Source: Kiritimatiellia bacterium (GTDB taxonomy: Bacteria > Verrucomicrobiota > Kiritimatiellia > UBA8416 > JADHWI01). From it: 63,775 nt of DNA. Below are positions 18,023-26,700 of this stretch, piece after piece. Position 1 is the stretch's first letter. Every line of letters begins with the position of its first letter. The position numbers and the translations under genes were made by a program. Where the stretch lies: the NCBI GenBank assembly GCA_030744755.1, contig JASLPY010000023.1, positions 1 to 63,775 on the forward strand. Direction: 5' to 3'. Below the pieces are notes generated by a model. That model was given only the letters and a program-made list of their open reading frames with translations, had not been told where the DNA came from and did not search any database.

Positions 18023-18718
18023 GTGACAAAACGCATTCCTTACAGAACATACATGTGTGCTCTCATCCTCATAACGATTCTCACCGGCCAGCTTTTGGCG
18101 GATGAGGTAGAGCTGGGAGACAACATTGACCGTGTACTTGAAGTTCTGGGCAAGCCAAGCGGTATGCTGCGGAGTGGGACTTTACTGATAATGCAATATG
18201 AGCGGGGAACAGTCAGTCTCACCAACGGCAAAGTAACAAAGTTGAGTATTGTTTCGTCTGAGGAGGCCGAACAAAAGACAGCAAAGAGACTCAAACGCGA
18301 AGCCGACAACCGAGCCGCCAGGGCCGCTGCCCGAAAGAAACGCATTCAGGAAGGAACAGCAGCAAAGGCGGCAAAGCTCGAAGACGAGGCCTTCAAAGAG
18401 TTGCCGGCAGAAGAGCAGCTCGAATACTGGAAGGGTTTTCAACAGAAGTATCCGGAAGTATCCGTCAGCACGGAGATCAAGCCGCTCGAAGAGGCGATAG
18501 GGAAGGAAACAGAAGAGACTATGGCAATGGCGAAAGAAGCCATCGCAGAGGAGATCAAGGCGACGGAAGAGGCCATTGATACTCTTGCCAACAGAAGCGG
18601 TGTCGGAAGACAGGGCCTGGCCGAAGGAGTCCTCGAACTGAAACGCCTCCGCGCAGAACTCGCGGACCTGCGCGCGAAGCAGGCCGAGCTGTTGGACACC
18701 ACGAGCGAAAGAGATTGA
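18023..18718 (+). CDS. Exported protein with SmpA/OmlA-like domain and C-terminal coiled coils
   Basis: 231 residues from a GTG with AAGGAGG about 7 nt upstream. A signal peptide (ALILITILTGQLLA) is followed by VELGDNIDRVLEVLGKPSG, the helical motif of SmpA/OmlA-like domains, and a short beta-sheet (LLIMQYERGTVSLTNGKVTKL). From about residue 85 the sequence is highly charged and helical, first basic (RAARAAARKKR) and then Glu-rich. The end is a leucine-zipper-like coil. It is probably a periplasmic or outer-membrane-associated structural protein of unknown role. It is transcribed alone after the palindrome at 17836. Confidence 0.65.
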   Translation: MTKRIPYRTYMCALILITILTGQLLADEVELGDNIDRVLEVLGKPSGMLRSGTLLIMQYERGTVSLTNGKVTKLSIVSSEEAEQKTAKRLKREADNRAARAAARKKRIQEGTAAKAAKLEDEAFKELPAEEQLEYWKGFQQKYPEVSVSTEIKPLEEAIGKETEETMAMAKEAIAEEIKATEEAIDTLANRSGVGRQGLAEGVLELKRLRAELADLRAKQAELLDTTSERD

Positions 18719-19137
18719 AGTAAGGCAGTCACGGAGTTGGGTGCCGCGGTGCAGTCCACAACAGTGCTTCCCCACTACTCCCTTTAGACTCCCTTCCAAG
18801 GTGGGCCTTCGGCCACCAACCGACACCTACACCAACATCATCGACATGGGCGCCACAAACCGTTCCCTGTTCTACCTGATTAAGGCGGAGAGGCCTTGGG
18901 AGCGTCAGGGGCGTATACTGACTCTTGCCTTTCGTGACTATTACTCAGCGACCCTGCATCCCGTATCGAAACGAATATTGAGGTTTTCAAGAAAGCGTCA
19001 TACCGCTAAAATCCTTGATGCTTGTGGATACGAAAAGTGCTGAGGAAGGCGAGAGCTCGTGAGCGCTATCCCTATTAGGCGTAGAGGAATCAGAAGAGTT
19101 ACAAATTACTGAACTGACCCATTGTAGTGGAGACAAC
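18719..19137. other. Intergenic region without recognised gene
   Basis: 419 nt. A GC-rich hairpin with one bulge (GGTGGGCCTTCGGCCACC, about 18800-18817) may end the upstream transcript. A 100-codon open frame (18741-19043) has no ribosome binding site, an atypical composition and no recognisable motif, so I do not call it. The nitrilase gene starts after a GGAG at the right end. Confidence 0.4.
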
Positions 19138-20118
19138 ATGAACTATTATGCAGCCGCATGTCAGACGAGCTTTCCGTGTCCGAAAGACCGAGAGGAGATT
19201 GGAGCGCGTACGAAGCGTATGTGCGAGATGGCCAAGCAGACAATCATAGGCTATGAGCCGTTCTTCGATGTTCGACTGTTGGCATTTCCGGAATTCTCCC
19301 ACGCGGCGCCGATATACGGTACAGTGAAGGAACTTCGTGACAAGCTATCGGTTCCAGTGCCCAATGAACATACTGCGCATTATCAGGAATTATGCCGCGA
19401 ATACGGCTGCTACATTCAGAGTGGAACATTTATTGAAGCAGACGAAGACTTCCCTGATGTCTTGTTTAACACGACAGCTTTGATTGGACCGGAAGGTGTG
19501 CTTTCCAAGTACCGAAAGGTGAACCCATGGATTCCATGGGAATTGCATGCTAGCCCCCATGATCTTGAGAAGTATGAGAGTGATCTGTTTCCGGTCGTAG
19601 AAACGGAAATCGGAAAGTTAGGCGTTGCGATCTGCTACGATTGGCTCTTCCCTGAGACTATTCGACAGATTACTTTCAACGGTGCCGACGTCGTCATTAG
19701 GGTATCGGCCTATATGGATCCCTGGGGAGCCACTCCGCCTATGGACTGGTGGACCCTGTTCAACCGCGCGCGTGCCGCTGAGAATACGGTATATGTAGTG
19801 GCAGCAAACCAGGGAGCTACTTTAGAGCATTATCCGCCATTCAGCTGGCCAGGCGGCAGCATGGTGGTAGATTACGATGGGCGTATTCTCGCACAGGCGG
19901 ACCCGGGACCTGGGGAGAAAATTGTGGTGGCTCCTATTGACATTAGTGCTTTACGTGCCGAACGTGAGCGCCGTTTAGGGCACGATATGTGTGCACATCT
20001 TCGCAGCGAGGCCTATGATTATCTCAGGCATTCTCGCTATTCACCCGGGACTGCCGGTAAATCCGCCTTAACAGCAGAAGGAATTCAAGAACAAATTGAA
20101 AAGGCAAAGAGGAAATGA
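19138..20118 (+). CDS. Carbon-nitrogen hydrolase (nitrilase superfamily amidase)
   Basis: 326 residues, with GTGGAGA about 6 nt before ATG. The Glu-Lys-Cys triad is intact: Glu in AFPEFSH, Lys in SKYRKVNPW and Cys in GVAICYDWLFPE. The long VNPWIPWELHASPHDLEKYE segment after the Lys, and the conserved ANQGA near residue 222, suggest an aliphatic-amidase or N-carbamoyl-type branch. The protein is cytosolic with no signal peptide. The exact substrate (an amide, nitrile or carbamoyl compound) is not determined. It stands between unrelated genes, 82 nt before the phosphatidyltransferase gene. Confidence 0.88.
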   Translation: MNYYAAACQTSFPCPKDREEIGARTKRMCEMAKQTIIGYEPFFDVRLLAFPEFSHAAPIYGTVKELRDKLSVPVPNEHTAHYQELCREYGCYIQSGTFIEADEDFPDVLFNTTALIGPEGVLSKYRKVNPWIPWELHASPHDLEKYESDLFPVVETEIGKLGVAICYDWLFPETIRQITFNGADVVIRVSAYMDPWGATPPMDWWTLFNRARAAENTVYVVAANQGATLEHYPPFSWPGGSMVVDYDGRILAQADPGPGEKIVVAPIDISALRAERERRLGHDMCAHLRSEAYDYLRHSRYSPGTAGKSALTAEGIQEQIEKAKRK

Positions 20119-20200
20119 TGGCGCTGAGCGCCCGCTTGCGTTGCATGGACTTGAGGGAGTAAACTAGCGGCACTGGTTCTGACTCAGCGCGGAGGCGATT

Positions 20201-20815
20201 GTGAACGTGAAGGAGTCTGGAGAACTGTCGGCGGGGCGTCGTGCGATGTCGACGTGGCCCAATAGGGTCACCCTGCTCAGGTTTGCGGCCGTCCCGGTGC
20301 TTTTCGTTCTCTCGTCAACTGGTAAACCCACTGCATTCATTACCTGCCTTGTATTGGCCCTGGCTACCGACGTTCTGGATGGGTTTCTTGCCAGGCGGAT
20401 GGGACTTGTCTCGGAGTTCGGGGCCCGGCTCGACACTTTCGCCGATCTTGCCATTTACATCGCTCTACCAATCTGCGCCTGGCGCCTGTGGCCCGAATTG
20501 CTGAGCAGGGAAATAGGATTCGTGGTGGTAGCGGTGTTGAGCTACGCGTTGCCGGTTCTCGCTGGACTCACGAAATACGGACGTGTGGCCGCTTATCACA
20601 CGTGGAGCGCCAAACTTGCAGCCGTTGTAATGGCTGTAACGGTTATTCCGTTCCTCGCGTTTCAGATCGTGGTTCCCTTTCGCTTCGCGACCGCCGTGTT
20701 TGCACTGGCCGGCATTGAGAACATCGCGATCACTGTTCTGCTGCCGGAGTGGATTCCGAATGTTAAGTCGATATTCCATGCGCTGCGGATAAAGGAGAGG
20801 TTGGGGCGGGAGTGA
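20201..20815 (+). CDS. CDP-alcohol phosphatidyltransferase family protein
   Basis: 204 residues from GTG 20201, supported by GGAGG five nt upstream; an ATG at 20246 is a weaker alternative. The active-site signature is complete: D-x2-D-G-x2-A-R-x8-G-x3-D-x3-D in TDVLDGFLARRMGLVSEF and GARLDTFAD. Six hydrophobic segments fit an inner-membrane enzyme. The family transfers a phosphatidyl group from CDP-diacylglycerol to an alcohol (glycerol phosphate, serine or inositol). The N-terminal PNRVTLLRFAAVPVLFVL is PgsA-like, but at this length the acceptor cannot be decided. Confidence 0.85.
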   Translation: MNVKESGELSAGRRAMSTWPNRVTLLRFAAVPVLFVLSSTGKPTAFITCLVLALATDVLDGFLARRMGLVSEFGARLDTFADLAIYIALPICAWRLWPELLSREIGFVVVAVLSYALPVLAGLTKYGRVAAYHTWSAKLAAVVMAVTVIPFLAFQIVVPFRFATAVFALAGIENIAITVLLPEWIPNVKSIFHALRIKERLGRE

Positions 20816-20850
20816 CTCGAGAAATTGCCGGCACCGTTGTACAAGGTATC

Positions 20851-20868
20851 TGAATCCTCACGGATTCA
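20851..20868 (+). terminator. Hairpin after the phosphatidyltransferase gene
   Basis: TGAATCC, TCAC loop, GGATTCA: a perfect 7-bp stem 36 nt after the stop codon at 20815. No T-run follows, so intrinsic termination would be weak. Confidence 0.35.
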
Positions 20869-20921
20869 GCTACGGGATGGGGCTTTTGAGCCTCATGGGA
20901 GCAGCTACGGGGAAGGCGGCC

Positions 20922-20941
20922 GGCGTTGGCGTTTGGCGTTC
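20922..20941. repeat. Heptamer-like GGCGTT micro-array
   Basis: GGCGTT, GGCGTTT, GGCGTTC in tandem. It resembles the reverse complement of the CAACGTC/CAACGCC array at 32709-32733 and the GTTAGGC/GCTAGGC arrays at 52097 and 63704. Confidence 0.45.
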
Positions 20942-20970
20942 AGACTTGGGTTCTAGGAGATTCAAACCAC

Positions 20971-20990
20971 TTGCGTTAAAAACATCACAA
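20971..20990. promoter_or_regulatory. rex: Possible Rex operator (weak)
   Basis: TTGCGT-N8-TCACAA. The right half equals the Rex half-site TCACAA; the left half matches TTGTGA at four of six positions, and the spacing is 2 nt longer than the usual N6. It lies just upstream of the -35 candidate of the NAD-linked hydrogenase operon, and a rex gene is encoded at the end of the same locus. Low confidence on sequence alone. Confidence 0.25.
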
Positions 20991-21007
20991 AAAGATTCCA
21001 TTTCCCC

Positions 21008-21036
21008 TTGACAAATAGCAGGCATTATCGTTAAAG
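21008..21036 (+). promoter_or_regulatory. Candidate sigma-70 promoter of the hox operon
   Basis: A perfect TTGACA (21008-21013), a 17-nt spacer and TTAAAG as a poor -10 (three of six consensus bases). It is the only consensus -35 in the leader and lies 120-150 nt before hoxF. Confidence 0.35.
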
Positions 21037-21156
21037 TTTTGACGCTTTTTACTTGAGGAAGGTCTATTCGGCTCTCTTCCAAGTCATTTCATTTGTATTT
21101 CGATGTGCATTTGGCACGTCTGCGAACAACGGTTAATCCCGCAATAGGAGCAACAG

Positions 21157-22977
21157 ATGAGCGACAGCCTCGCAGCACTTGTGGCCTCCACATGCGAAGA
21201 GTTCGGTAACGATCGAACTCGCATGATGGACATTGTCCGTGCAATTCAGAAAGAAGAGGGATGCGTTTCCAGCGAAACGCTTGACCTCATTGCCGGCCAG
21301 CTCGGCACTTACCGAGTAGAGGTAGAGAGCGTAGTATCTTTTTACGCCTTCCTTTCCTCTCGTCCCAAGGGCGAAGTTGTCGTCCGTATCTGTGACGACA
21401 TCATCGATGAGATGAAGGGGGCCGAAAATGTTGCTGCCGCCTTTGCCGAAGAGCTTGGTGTCGAGATGGGCGGAACCACTGAAGACGGCAAGGTTACCCT
21501 TGAACGTACTCCCTGTATAGGAATGTGCGACCAGGCACCCGCAGCCATCGTAAATGACGTACCCATCACGAACCTGGACGAATCCAAGGCGCGCGCCATC
21601 GCAAAGATCCTGCAGGAGGGAGGTGCCCCAGCCCACCTGGTAACGACTTTCGGTCACGGCAATAACGCCAATGACCTCGTGCGTTCGATGGTCACAAACA
21701 ACATTCGTAAGAGGGGCCCAGTAGTCTTCAGCGATTTCAGCTCGGGATCTGCGATCGACAAGGCTCTCGCCATGACTCCGGCTGAAGTCATCCGCGACGT
21801 TAAGACTTCCAGGCTTCGCGGCCGCGGCGGTGCCGGATTTCCGACAGGGATGAAGTGGGACTTCACGCGTCACTCCACGGGAGACAAACGCTACGTAATC
21901 TGCAATGCCGACGAAGGCGAGCCGGGAACGTTCAAGGACCGCACTATCCTCACGGAATGTCCGGACCTGATGTTCGAAGGCATGACCATCGCCGGTTATG
22001 CAGTCGGCTCCGATGCAGGCATTGTTTACCTGCGCGGAGAATACGCATACCTCCTCCCGTTCCTTGAGGACGTTCTGAGCAAGCGCCGCGAGAAGGGCCT
22101 GCTGGGAACGAACATCGGCGGCAAGGAGGGCTTCGCTTTCGATATTCGCATACAGATGGGCGCAGGCGCCTATATATGCGGCGAAGAAACTGCGCTGATC
22201 AGTTCCTGCGAAGGGCAGCGGGGCGACCCGAAGAACCGTCCTCCGTTCCCCGCGCAAAAGGGCTACCTGGCGTCACCTACGACAGTTAACAACGTAGAGA
22301 CCTTCTGCTGCGTGGCACGTATCCTGGATCAGGGTCCCGGATGGTTCGCGCAAATGGGCTCCAAGGGAAGTGCCGGGACAAAGCTGCTCAGCGTCTCCGG
22401 CGACTGTACAAGCCCCGGTGTCTATGAAGTGCCCTTCGGGATCACCCTCGGAGATTTCCTCAAGCTTGCCGGTGGAGAAAACGCCGCCGCCGTCCAGGTT
22501 GGTGGACCCTCCGGTCAGATGGTAGGCCCTGACGACTTTGGGAAGACCATCTGCTACGACGACCTGGCAACGGGTGGTTCGGTAATGGTTTTTGGTCCCC
22601 ACAGGAACATTCTTGAGATAGCGGCCAAGTTCATGGATTTCTTCGTTGAAGAGAGTTGCGGCTACTGCACTCCGTGCCGGGCGGGCAATGTTCTTCTCCA
22701 GGGACACTTGAAGAGAATCCTGGATGGCCGTGGTGAAATGGAAGACCTTGACTACATGCAGAAGACGGGTGAGACGGTTAAACTGACAAGCCGTTGCGGT
22801 TTGGGCCAGACCTCCCCTAATCCTGTCCTGAGCACTCTCAAGAACTTCCGCCCCGCCTACGAAGTCCTGATCAAAGAAAAGAAAGAGGAAGGCTTCAAGG
22901 CAGCATTCGACATCCAGGAAGCACTTGGCGATTCAAAGGGCCTGATCGGTCGCGAATCGACCATTTACAACGACTAG
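21157..22977 (+). CDS. hoxF: NAD-reducing hydrogenase diaphorase subunit HoxF with fused HoxE/NuoE-like domain
   Basis: 606 residues, close to the 602 of the NuoE-NuoF-type HoxF of Ralstonia soluble hydrogenase. Residues 1-150 are a thioredoxin-like NuoE domain. Its [2Fe-2S] ligands appear as Cys79, Cys120 and Cys124, but the second expected Cys (C-x4-C) is Asp84 (RICDDIID). Residues about 190-600 are NuoF-like: RGRGGAGFPTGMKW (NADH site), CNADEGEPGTFKDR (FMN site), and a [4Fe-4S] site in ESCGYCTPCRAGN plus SRCGLGQTSPNP. It oxidises or reduces NAD(H) and passes electrons to HoxU. It is the first gene of the operon, with AGGAG before the ATG. Confidence 0.93.
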   Translation: MSDSLAALVASTCEEFGNDRTRMMDIVRAIQKEEGCVSSETLDLIAGQLGTYRVEVESVVSFYAFLSSRPKGEVVVRICDDIIDEMKGAENVAAAFAEELGVEMGGTTEDGKVTLERTPCIGMCDQAPAAIVNDVPITNLDESKARAIAKILQEGGAPAHLVTTFGHGNNANDLVRSMVTNNIRKRGPVVFSDFSSGSAIDKALAMTPAEVIRDVKTSRLRGRGGAGFPTGMKWDFTRHSTGDKRYVICNADEGEPGTFKDRTILTECPDLMFEGMTIAGYAVGSDAGIVYLRGEYAYLLPFLEDVLSKRREKGLLGTNIGGKEGFAFDIRIQMGAGAYICGEETALISSCEGQRGDPKNRPPFPAQKGYLASPTTVNNVETFCCVARILDQGPGWFAQMGSKGSAGTKLLSVSGDCTSPGVYEVPFGITLGDFLKLAGGENAAAVQVGGPSGQMVGPDDFGKTICYDDLATGGSVMVFGPHRNILEIAAKFMDFFVEESCGYCTPCRAGNVLLQGHLKRILDGRGEMEDLDYMQKTGETVKLTSRCGLGQTSPNPVLSTLKNFRPAYEVLIKEKKEEGFKAAFDIQEALGDSKGLIGRESTIYND

Positions 22978-22992
22978 AACCGGGAGAAGAGC

Positions 22993-23718
22993 ATGATGAG
23001 TGACAGAATAACCTTCACGATAGATGGTGTCGAAGTCCAGGCCGATCCTGGACAGACGATTCTTCAGGCAGCCGATGCTGCGGGGGTTTACATCCCCAGG
23101 CTTTGTGCACACAAGGAACTGAACCCGTTCGGGGCCTGCCGCATCTGCACGGTCATGGTTAACGGTCGTCCCCAGGCGGCCTGCACAACGCCGGCAGCCA
23201 ACGGTATGATCATAGAGAACGAGACCGAGGAACTGACGGACAATCGGCGCAGCATAGTGGAGATGCTGTTTGTCGAGGGCAATCACTACTGCATGTATTG
23301 CGAGAAAAGCGGCAACTGCGAACTGCAGGCCATGGCCTACAGGCTGAGCATCATGGTGCCCAGGCACCCGTACCAGTTCCCTGACAAGGACATTGACGGG
23401 TCACACCCTGACATCATGATCGACCGCAACCGCTGCATCCTGTGCGCACGGTGCGTACGCGCATCGAGAGACCTGGATGACAAGAACGTCTTCCAGTTCG
23501 TTGGGCGCGGCAAAGAGAAGAAAGTCTGGATCAATTCTGAAGCCAAGCTTTCTGACACTGATATGGACGTGACGGACAAGGCTACGGACATATGCCCAGT
23601 CGGCGCCATCATCAAGAAACGTACTGGATACGAGATCCCTATCGGCCAGCGTGCTTATGACCACAAGCCGATTGGATCTGATATTGAAGAAGCAAAAGCA
23701 ACAGCTGAAAGCAACTAG
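22993..23718 (+). CDS. hoxU: NAD-reducing hydrogenase electron-transfer subunit HoxU
   Basis: 241 residues, usual HoxU size, 15 nt after hoxF with GGGAGAAG before ATG. An N-terminal plant-type [2Fe-2S] domain (LCAHKELNPFGACRICTVMV and QAACTTP) is followed by the His-Cys3 [4Fe-4S] site in HYCMYCEKSGNCELQ. A further four-Cys site is made of RCILCARCVRA with ICPVGAI. This is the NuoG N-terminal architecture. It carries electrons between the HoxF diaphorase and the HoxYH hydrogenase module in the cytosol. Confidence 0.93.
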   Translation: MMSDRITFTIDGVEVQADPGQTILQAADAAGVYIPRLCAHKELNPFGACRICTVMVNGRPQAACTTPAANGMIIENETEELTDNRRSIVEMLFVEGNHYCMYCEKSGNCELQAMAYRLSIMVPRHPYQFPDKDIDGSHPDIMIDRNRCILCARCVRASRDLDDKNVFQFVGRGKEKKVWINSEAKLSDTDMDVTDKATDICPVGAIIKKRTGYEIPIGQRAYDHKPIGSDIEEAKATAESN

Positions 23719-23736
23719 AGAAGAGGAAACGACACC

Positions 23737-24288
23737 ATGTCTACAGATAAACCCAAGGTTGCGACCGCATCGTTGGCTGGATGTTTCGGTTGTCACATGT
23801 CCATTCTGGATATCGATGACCGCATTCTTCAGTTAATCGACCTTGTTGACTTCGACAAATCTCCCGTTGACGACATCAAGGAATTCACGGGGCGCTGTGC
23901 AGTTGGCCTTATCGAAGGCGGATGCTGCAACGAAGAGAATGTTCGCGTTCTGCAGGACTTCCGAAAGCATTGCGACGTTCTTATTTCGCTGGGCGAATGC
24001 GCCATCTGCGGTGGCATTCCTGCAATGCGCAACAACGTTCCGCTAAAGGAATGTTTTGACGAGGCCTACAGGAACGGACCTTCTGTACACAACCCTTCGG
24101 GCGAATATCCATCCGACCCGGAAATTCCGCTGCTTCTTAACAAAGTATATCCCTGTCATGAAGTAGTTAAGATGGACTATCACCTGCAGGGCTGCCCGCC
24201 GCCGGCCGACACAATCTGGGCGGCATTGACAGCGTTATTGACCGACAAACCAGTGGAACTTCCGTACGAATTAATCAAGTACGATTGA
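23737..24288 (+). CDS. hoxY: NiFe hydrogenase small subunit HoxY
   Basis: 183 residues, typical of the short group 3d small subunit, without a Tat signal, so cytosolic. The proximal [4Fe-4S] ligands are visible in ASLAGCFGCHMS, LGECAICGGIPAMRN and HLQGCPPPAD, with another Cys in VYPCHEV. It pairs with HoxH 14 nt downstream and passes electrons from the NiFe site to HoxU. AGAGGA precedes the ATG. Confidence 0.93.
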   Translation: MSTDKPKVATASLAGCFGCHMSILDIDDRILQLIDLVDFDKSPVDDIKEFTGRCAVGLIEGGCCNEENVRVLQDFRKHCDVLISLGECAICGGIPAMRNNVPLKECFDEAYRNGPSVHNPSGEYPSDPEIPLLLNKVYPCHEVVKMDYHLQGCPPPADTIWAALTALLTDKPVELPYELIKYD

Positions 24289-24302
24289 GGAGATAATTGA
24301 AG

Positions 24303-25763
24303 ATGTCTGCTCCCGAGAATATGAGAAAAATAGTTATCGAGCCCGTGACTCGCGTTGAGGGTCATGGAAAAGTCACAATCCTGCTCGACGATGAGAAGCA
24401 GGTTCAGCAAGCGCGACTCCATATCGTGGAGTTCCGCGGTTTTGAACGTTTCATCCAGGGTCGCCCGTACTGGGAAATCCCGGTGCTTGTACAGCGACTT
24501 TGCGGTATCTGCCCCGTGAGTCATCACCTGGCAGCCGCAAAGGCAATGGACATTGTTGCCGGAGTTGATGAACTGACACCGACGGCAGAGAAGATGCGCC
24601 GCCTCATGCACTATGGGCAGATGTTCCAGTCGCATGCGCTGCATTTCTTCCATCTTTGTTCACCGGACCTGCTGTTCGGTTTTGACGCCGATGTCGCGAT
24701 CCGCAACGTTGTGGGTGTTGCCCGCAAGTTCCCCGAACTTGCAGTCCAGGGCGTCATGATGCGAAAGTACGGCCAGGAAATCATCAAAGCCACCGCAGGG
24801 AAGAAGATTCACGGCACCGGGGCGATCCCCGGCGGCATCAACAAGAACCTCAGCATCGAAGAGCGGGACGAGTTCCTGAAGGATATCGAGCAGATGCTGG
24901 AGTGGTCACGGGCCTCTGTGAAGGTCGCAAAGGACTACACCGTAGAGAACCTTGAGACTGTCGCCGACTTCGGCTCCTTCGACTCGAATCATCTGTCCCT
25001 GGTCCGCGAAGACGGGGCTATGGACCTGTACCACGGCAACCTCCGGGCTATCGATGCACAGGGCAACAAGATATTCGACCAGGTAGACTACCAGAACTAC
25101 CTCGACTACGTGGCCGAGGAAGTGAAGCCCTGGTCCTACATGAAGTTCCCCTTCATCAAGTCCATCGGCCCGGAGGACGGATGGTACCGTGTTGGACCGC
25201 TGCCCCGTGTAAACCTGTGTGATTTCATCGACACTCCGGAAGCCGAGAAAGAGCGCCAGGAGTTCATGGCGGTTACGGAAGGCAAGCCCAACAACATCAC
25301 GATGGCGTACCACTGGACACGCATGATCGAACTGCTTCATTCGGCCGAAAAGATCAAAGAACTTCTCAATGATCCGGATCTCCAGGGCGAAGATCTCATC
25401 GTGAAGGGTGAAAGGCGTCCTGAAGGTGTTGGCCTGATAGAGGCACCGAGAGGAACACTGTTCCATCACTACAAAGTCGACGAGAATGACCAGGTAACCA
25501 TGTGTAACCTGATCGTTTCCACGACCAACAACAACACCCCCATGAACCTTGCGGTCGAAGGCGTAGCCCGCAAGTATCTTTCCGGAGCAACGGAGATAAC
25601 CGAGGGTCTGTTGAATCGTGTTGAAGTAGCGATACGCGCCTATGATCCTTGCCTTTCCTGCGCGACCCATGCTATGGGACAGATGCCTCTCGTGATCGAG
25701 CTTATCGATAGCGACGGGCGACTGCTGGACAAAAAGGCAAAAGGTATGTCCTTGAATGACTAA
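24303..25763 (+). CDS. hoxH: NiFe hydrogenase large subunit HoxH
   Basis: About 486 residues. ATG 24303 is preferred over TTG 24297 because GAGGAGA then has normal spacing. The L1 motif is RLCGICPVSHH (Cys67, Cys70) and the L2 motif is DPCLSCATH (Cys450, Cys453), the four Ni-Fe ligands. A 30-residue tail after His456 is the extension removed by the maturation protease. Length and partners place it in the NAD-coupled, bidirectional group 3d. It reversibly oxidises H2. The last codons overlap hoxW. Confidence 0.94.
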   Translation: MSAPENMRKIVIEPVTRVEGHGKVTILLDDEKQVQQARLHIVEFRGFERFIQGRPYWEIPVLVQRLCGICPVSHHLAAAKAMDIVAGVDELTPTAEKMRRLMHYGQMFQSHALHFFHLCSPDLLFGFDADVAIRNVVGVARKFPELAVQGVMMRKYGQEIIKATAGKKIHGTGAIPGGINKNLSIEERDEFLKDIEQMLEWSRASVKVAKDYTVENLETVADFGSFDSNHLSLVREDGAMDLYHGNLRAIDAQGNKIFDQVDYQNYLDYVAEEVKPWSYMKFPFIKSIGPEDGWYRVGPLPRVNLCDFIDTPEAEKERQEFMAVTEGKPNNITMAYHWTRMIELLHSAEKIKELLNDPDLQGEDLIVKGERRPEGVGLIEAPRGTLFHHYKVDENDQVTMCNLIVSTTNNNTPMNLAVEGVARKYLSGATEITEGLLNRVEVAIRAYDPCLSCATHAMGQMPLVIELIDSDGRLLDKKAKGMSLND

Positions 25764-26232
25764 TACAAAGGTACTCCTGATAGGATACGGCAACCCGGGA
25801 AGGCTCGATGATGGCCTTGGCCCCGCATTGGCCCAGGCCATTGAGGCCCGGGGCATTCCCGGAGTTACCGTGGATATTGACTACCAGCTCCTCGTTGAGG
25901 ATGCGGCGGCTGTTGCAGAGTATGACGTGGTGATCTTCGTGGATGCGTCCGTTAAAGGAAAGGAGCCGTTCTCCTTCCGGTCGGTGGAGGCATCGGAGGA
26001 TATCACGTTCACGACTCACAGCATGAGACCCGAATCTGTCGTAGCACTTGCGGAGGATATGTTTGGCCAGAAGGCCCAGGCATATACGCTTGCAATCAGG
26101 GGCTATGACTTCAATGATTTCGGCGAAGAGCTCTCGGAACGGGCCGCTGCCAACCTGGAGTCGGCAATATCTTTTCTTGAAGGAGTTATTCAAAACAATC
26201 TATACGGTGACGCGGCTAGTGCTATAGGCTAA
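25756..26232 (+). CDS. hoxW: Hydrogenase maturation protease HoxW/HyaD family
   Basis: 158 residues, overlapping the end of hoxH by 8 nt. The start VLLIGYGNPGRLDDGLGP is the family signature, with the Ni-probing Asp in RLDDGLG and another acidic residue in VIFVDAS. THSMRPE supplies the conserved His. It is an endopeptidase that cleaves the C-terminal tail of HoxH after nickel insertion. The position directly after hoxH supports HoxH as its substrate. Confidence 0.9.
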   Translation: MTNTKVLLIGYGNPGRLDDGLGPALAQAIEARGIPGVTVDIDYQLLVEDAAAVAEYDVVIFVDASVKGKEPFSFRSVEASEDITFTTHSMRPESVVALAEDMFGQKAQAYTLAIRGYDFNDFGEELSERAAANLESAISFLEGVIQNNLYGDAASAIG

Positions 26233-26275
26233 GATCGTCATGGTATGCGCATAAAAGGAGAAACGAGGTTCTGAA

Positions 26276-26653
26276 ATGAAGGATGGCAAGAACGTAATTC
26301 TGTGTATTGACGACGATTCCGATTTTCTTGAGTCGGTCAAAACTATCATCGAAACCGAGGACTACATCGTGAACACCGCGGATAGTGCGGAAGAAGAACT
26401 GGTGTCCTACAAGGAAGACAAGGCCGATCTGATCATTGTCGATCTCATGATGGAAGAAGTCGATGCCGGGACGAGTTTCGTAAAGGAAATAAGGGCACTT
26501 GGAGAGACCCCGCCCATCTATATGCTGAGTTCCGTGGGTGACGCATTGAGCATATGCGCCGATTACGGCGAACTGGGGCTCTCGGGCGTATTCCAGAAAC
26601 CCATTGAGCCTGATCTTCTGCTGTCTACCCTGCAGTCGAAGCTCAACGGTTAA
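26276..26653 (+). CDS. Single-domain response regulator (receiver only) in the hydrogenase operon
   Basis: 125 residues; GGAGA lies upstream of the ATG. It is a CheY-like receiver with the acidic pocket in CIDDDSDF, the phospho-acceptor Asp in LIIVDLMM, Ser in YMLSSVG and Lys in FQKPIEP. There is no output domain. It lies 43 nt after hoxW and before a strong terminator, so it is probably co-transcribed with the hydrogenase genes. No histidine kinase is adjacent; the nearest is the hybrid kinase at 37-38.7 kb. It may act through protein contacts with the hydrogenase or a relay, which is inference. Confidence 0.88.
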   Translation: MKDGKNVILCIDDDSDFLESVKTIIETEDYIVNTADSAEEELVSYKEDKADLIIVDLMMEEVDAGTSFVKEIRALGETPPIYMLSSVGDALSICADYGELGLSGVFQKPIEPDLLLSTLQSKLNG

Positions 26654-26700
26654 TACGGCGCTAGCGCCGAAATCTGAAGGTGCGTGTTTTTTGTGAACAT

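Larger units (their letters stand above)
20816..21156. other. Leader/promoter region of the hydrogenase operon
   Basis: 341 nt without a gene. From left to right it holds a 7-bp hairpin (20851-20868), a short GGCGTT heptamer-like array (20922-20941), a possible Rex half-site (20971-20990) and a TTGACA -35 candidate (21008). About 120 nt of leader then precede AGGAG and the ATG of hoxF. Separate entries give details. Confidence 0.5.

Noticed and set aside
18800..18817. Rho-independent terminator after the coiled-coil gene
   Set aside because: The stem has a bulge and no T-run; kept only as a remark in the intergenic entry.
18741..19043. 100-codon plus-strand frame in the intergenic region
   Set aside because: No SD, no recognisable family and atypical residues; treated as non-coding.
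21133..22257. 374-codon open frame antisense to hoxF
   Set aside because: Complete overlap with a strongly supported HoxF coding region.
24906..25856. 316-codon open frame antisense to hoxH
   Set aside because: Shadow of HoxH; no homology-like motifs.
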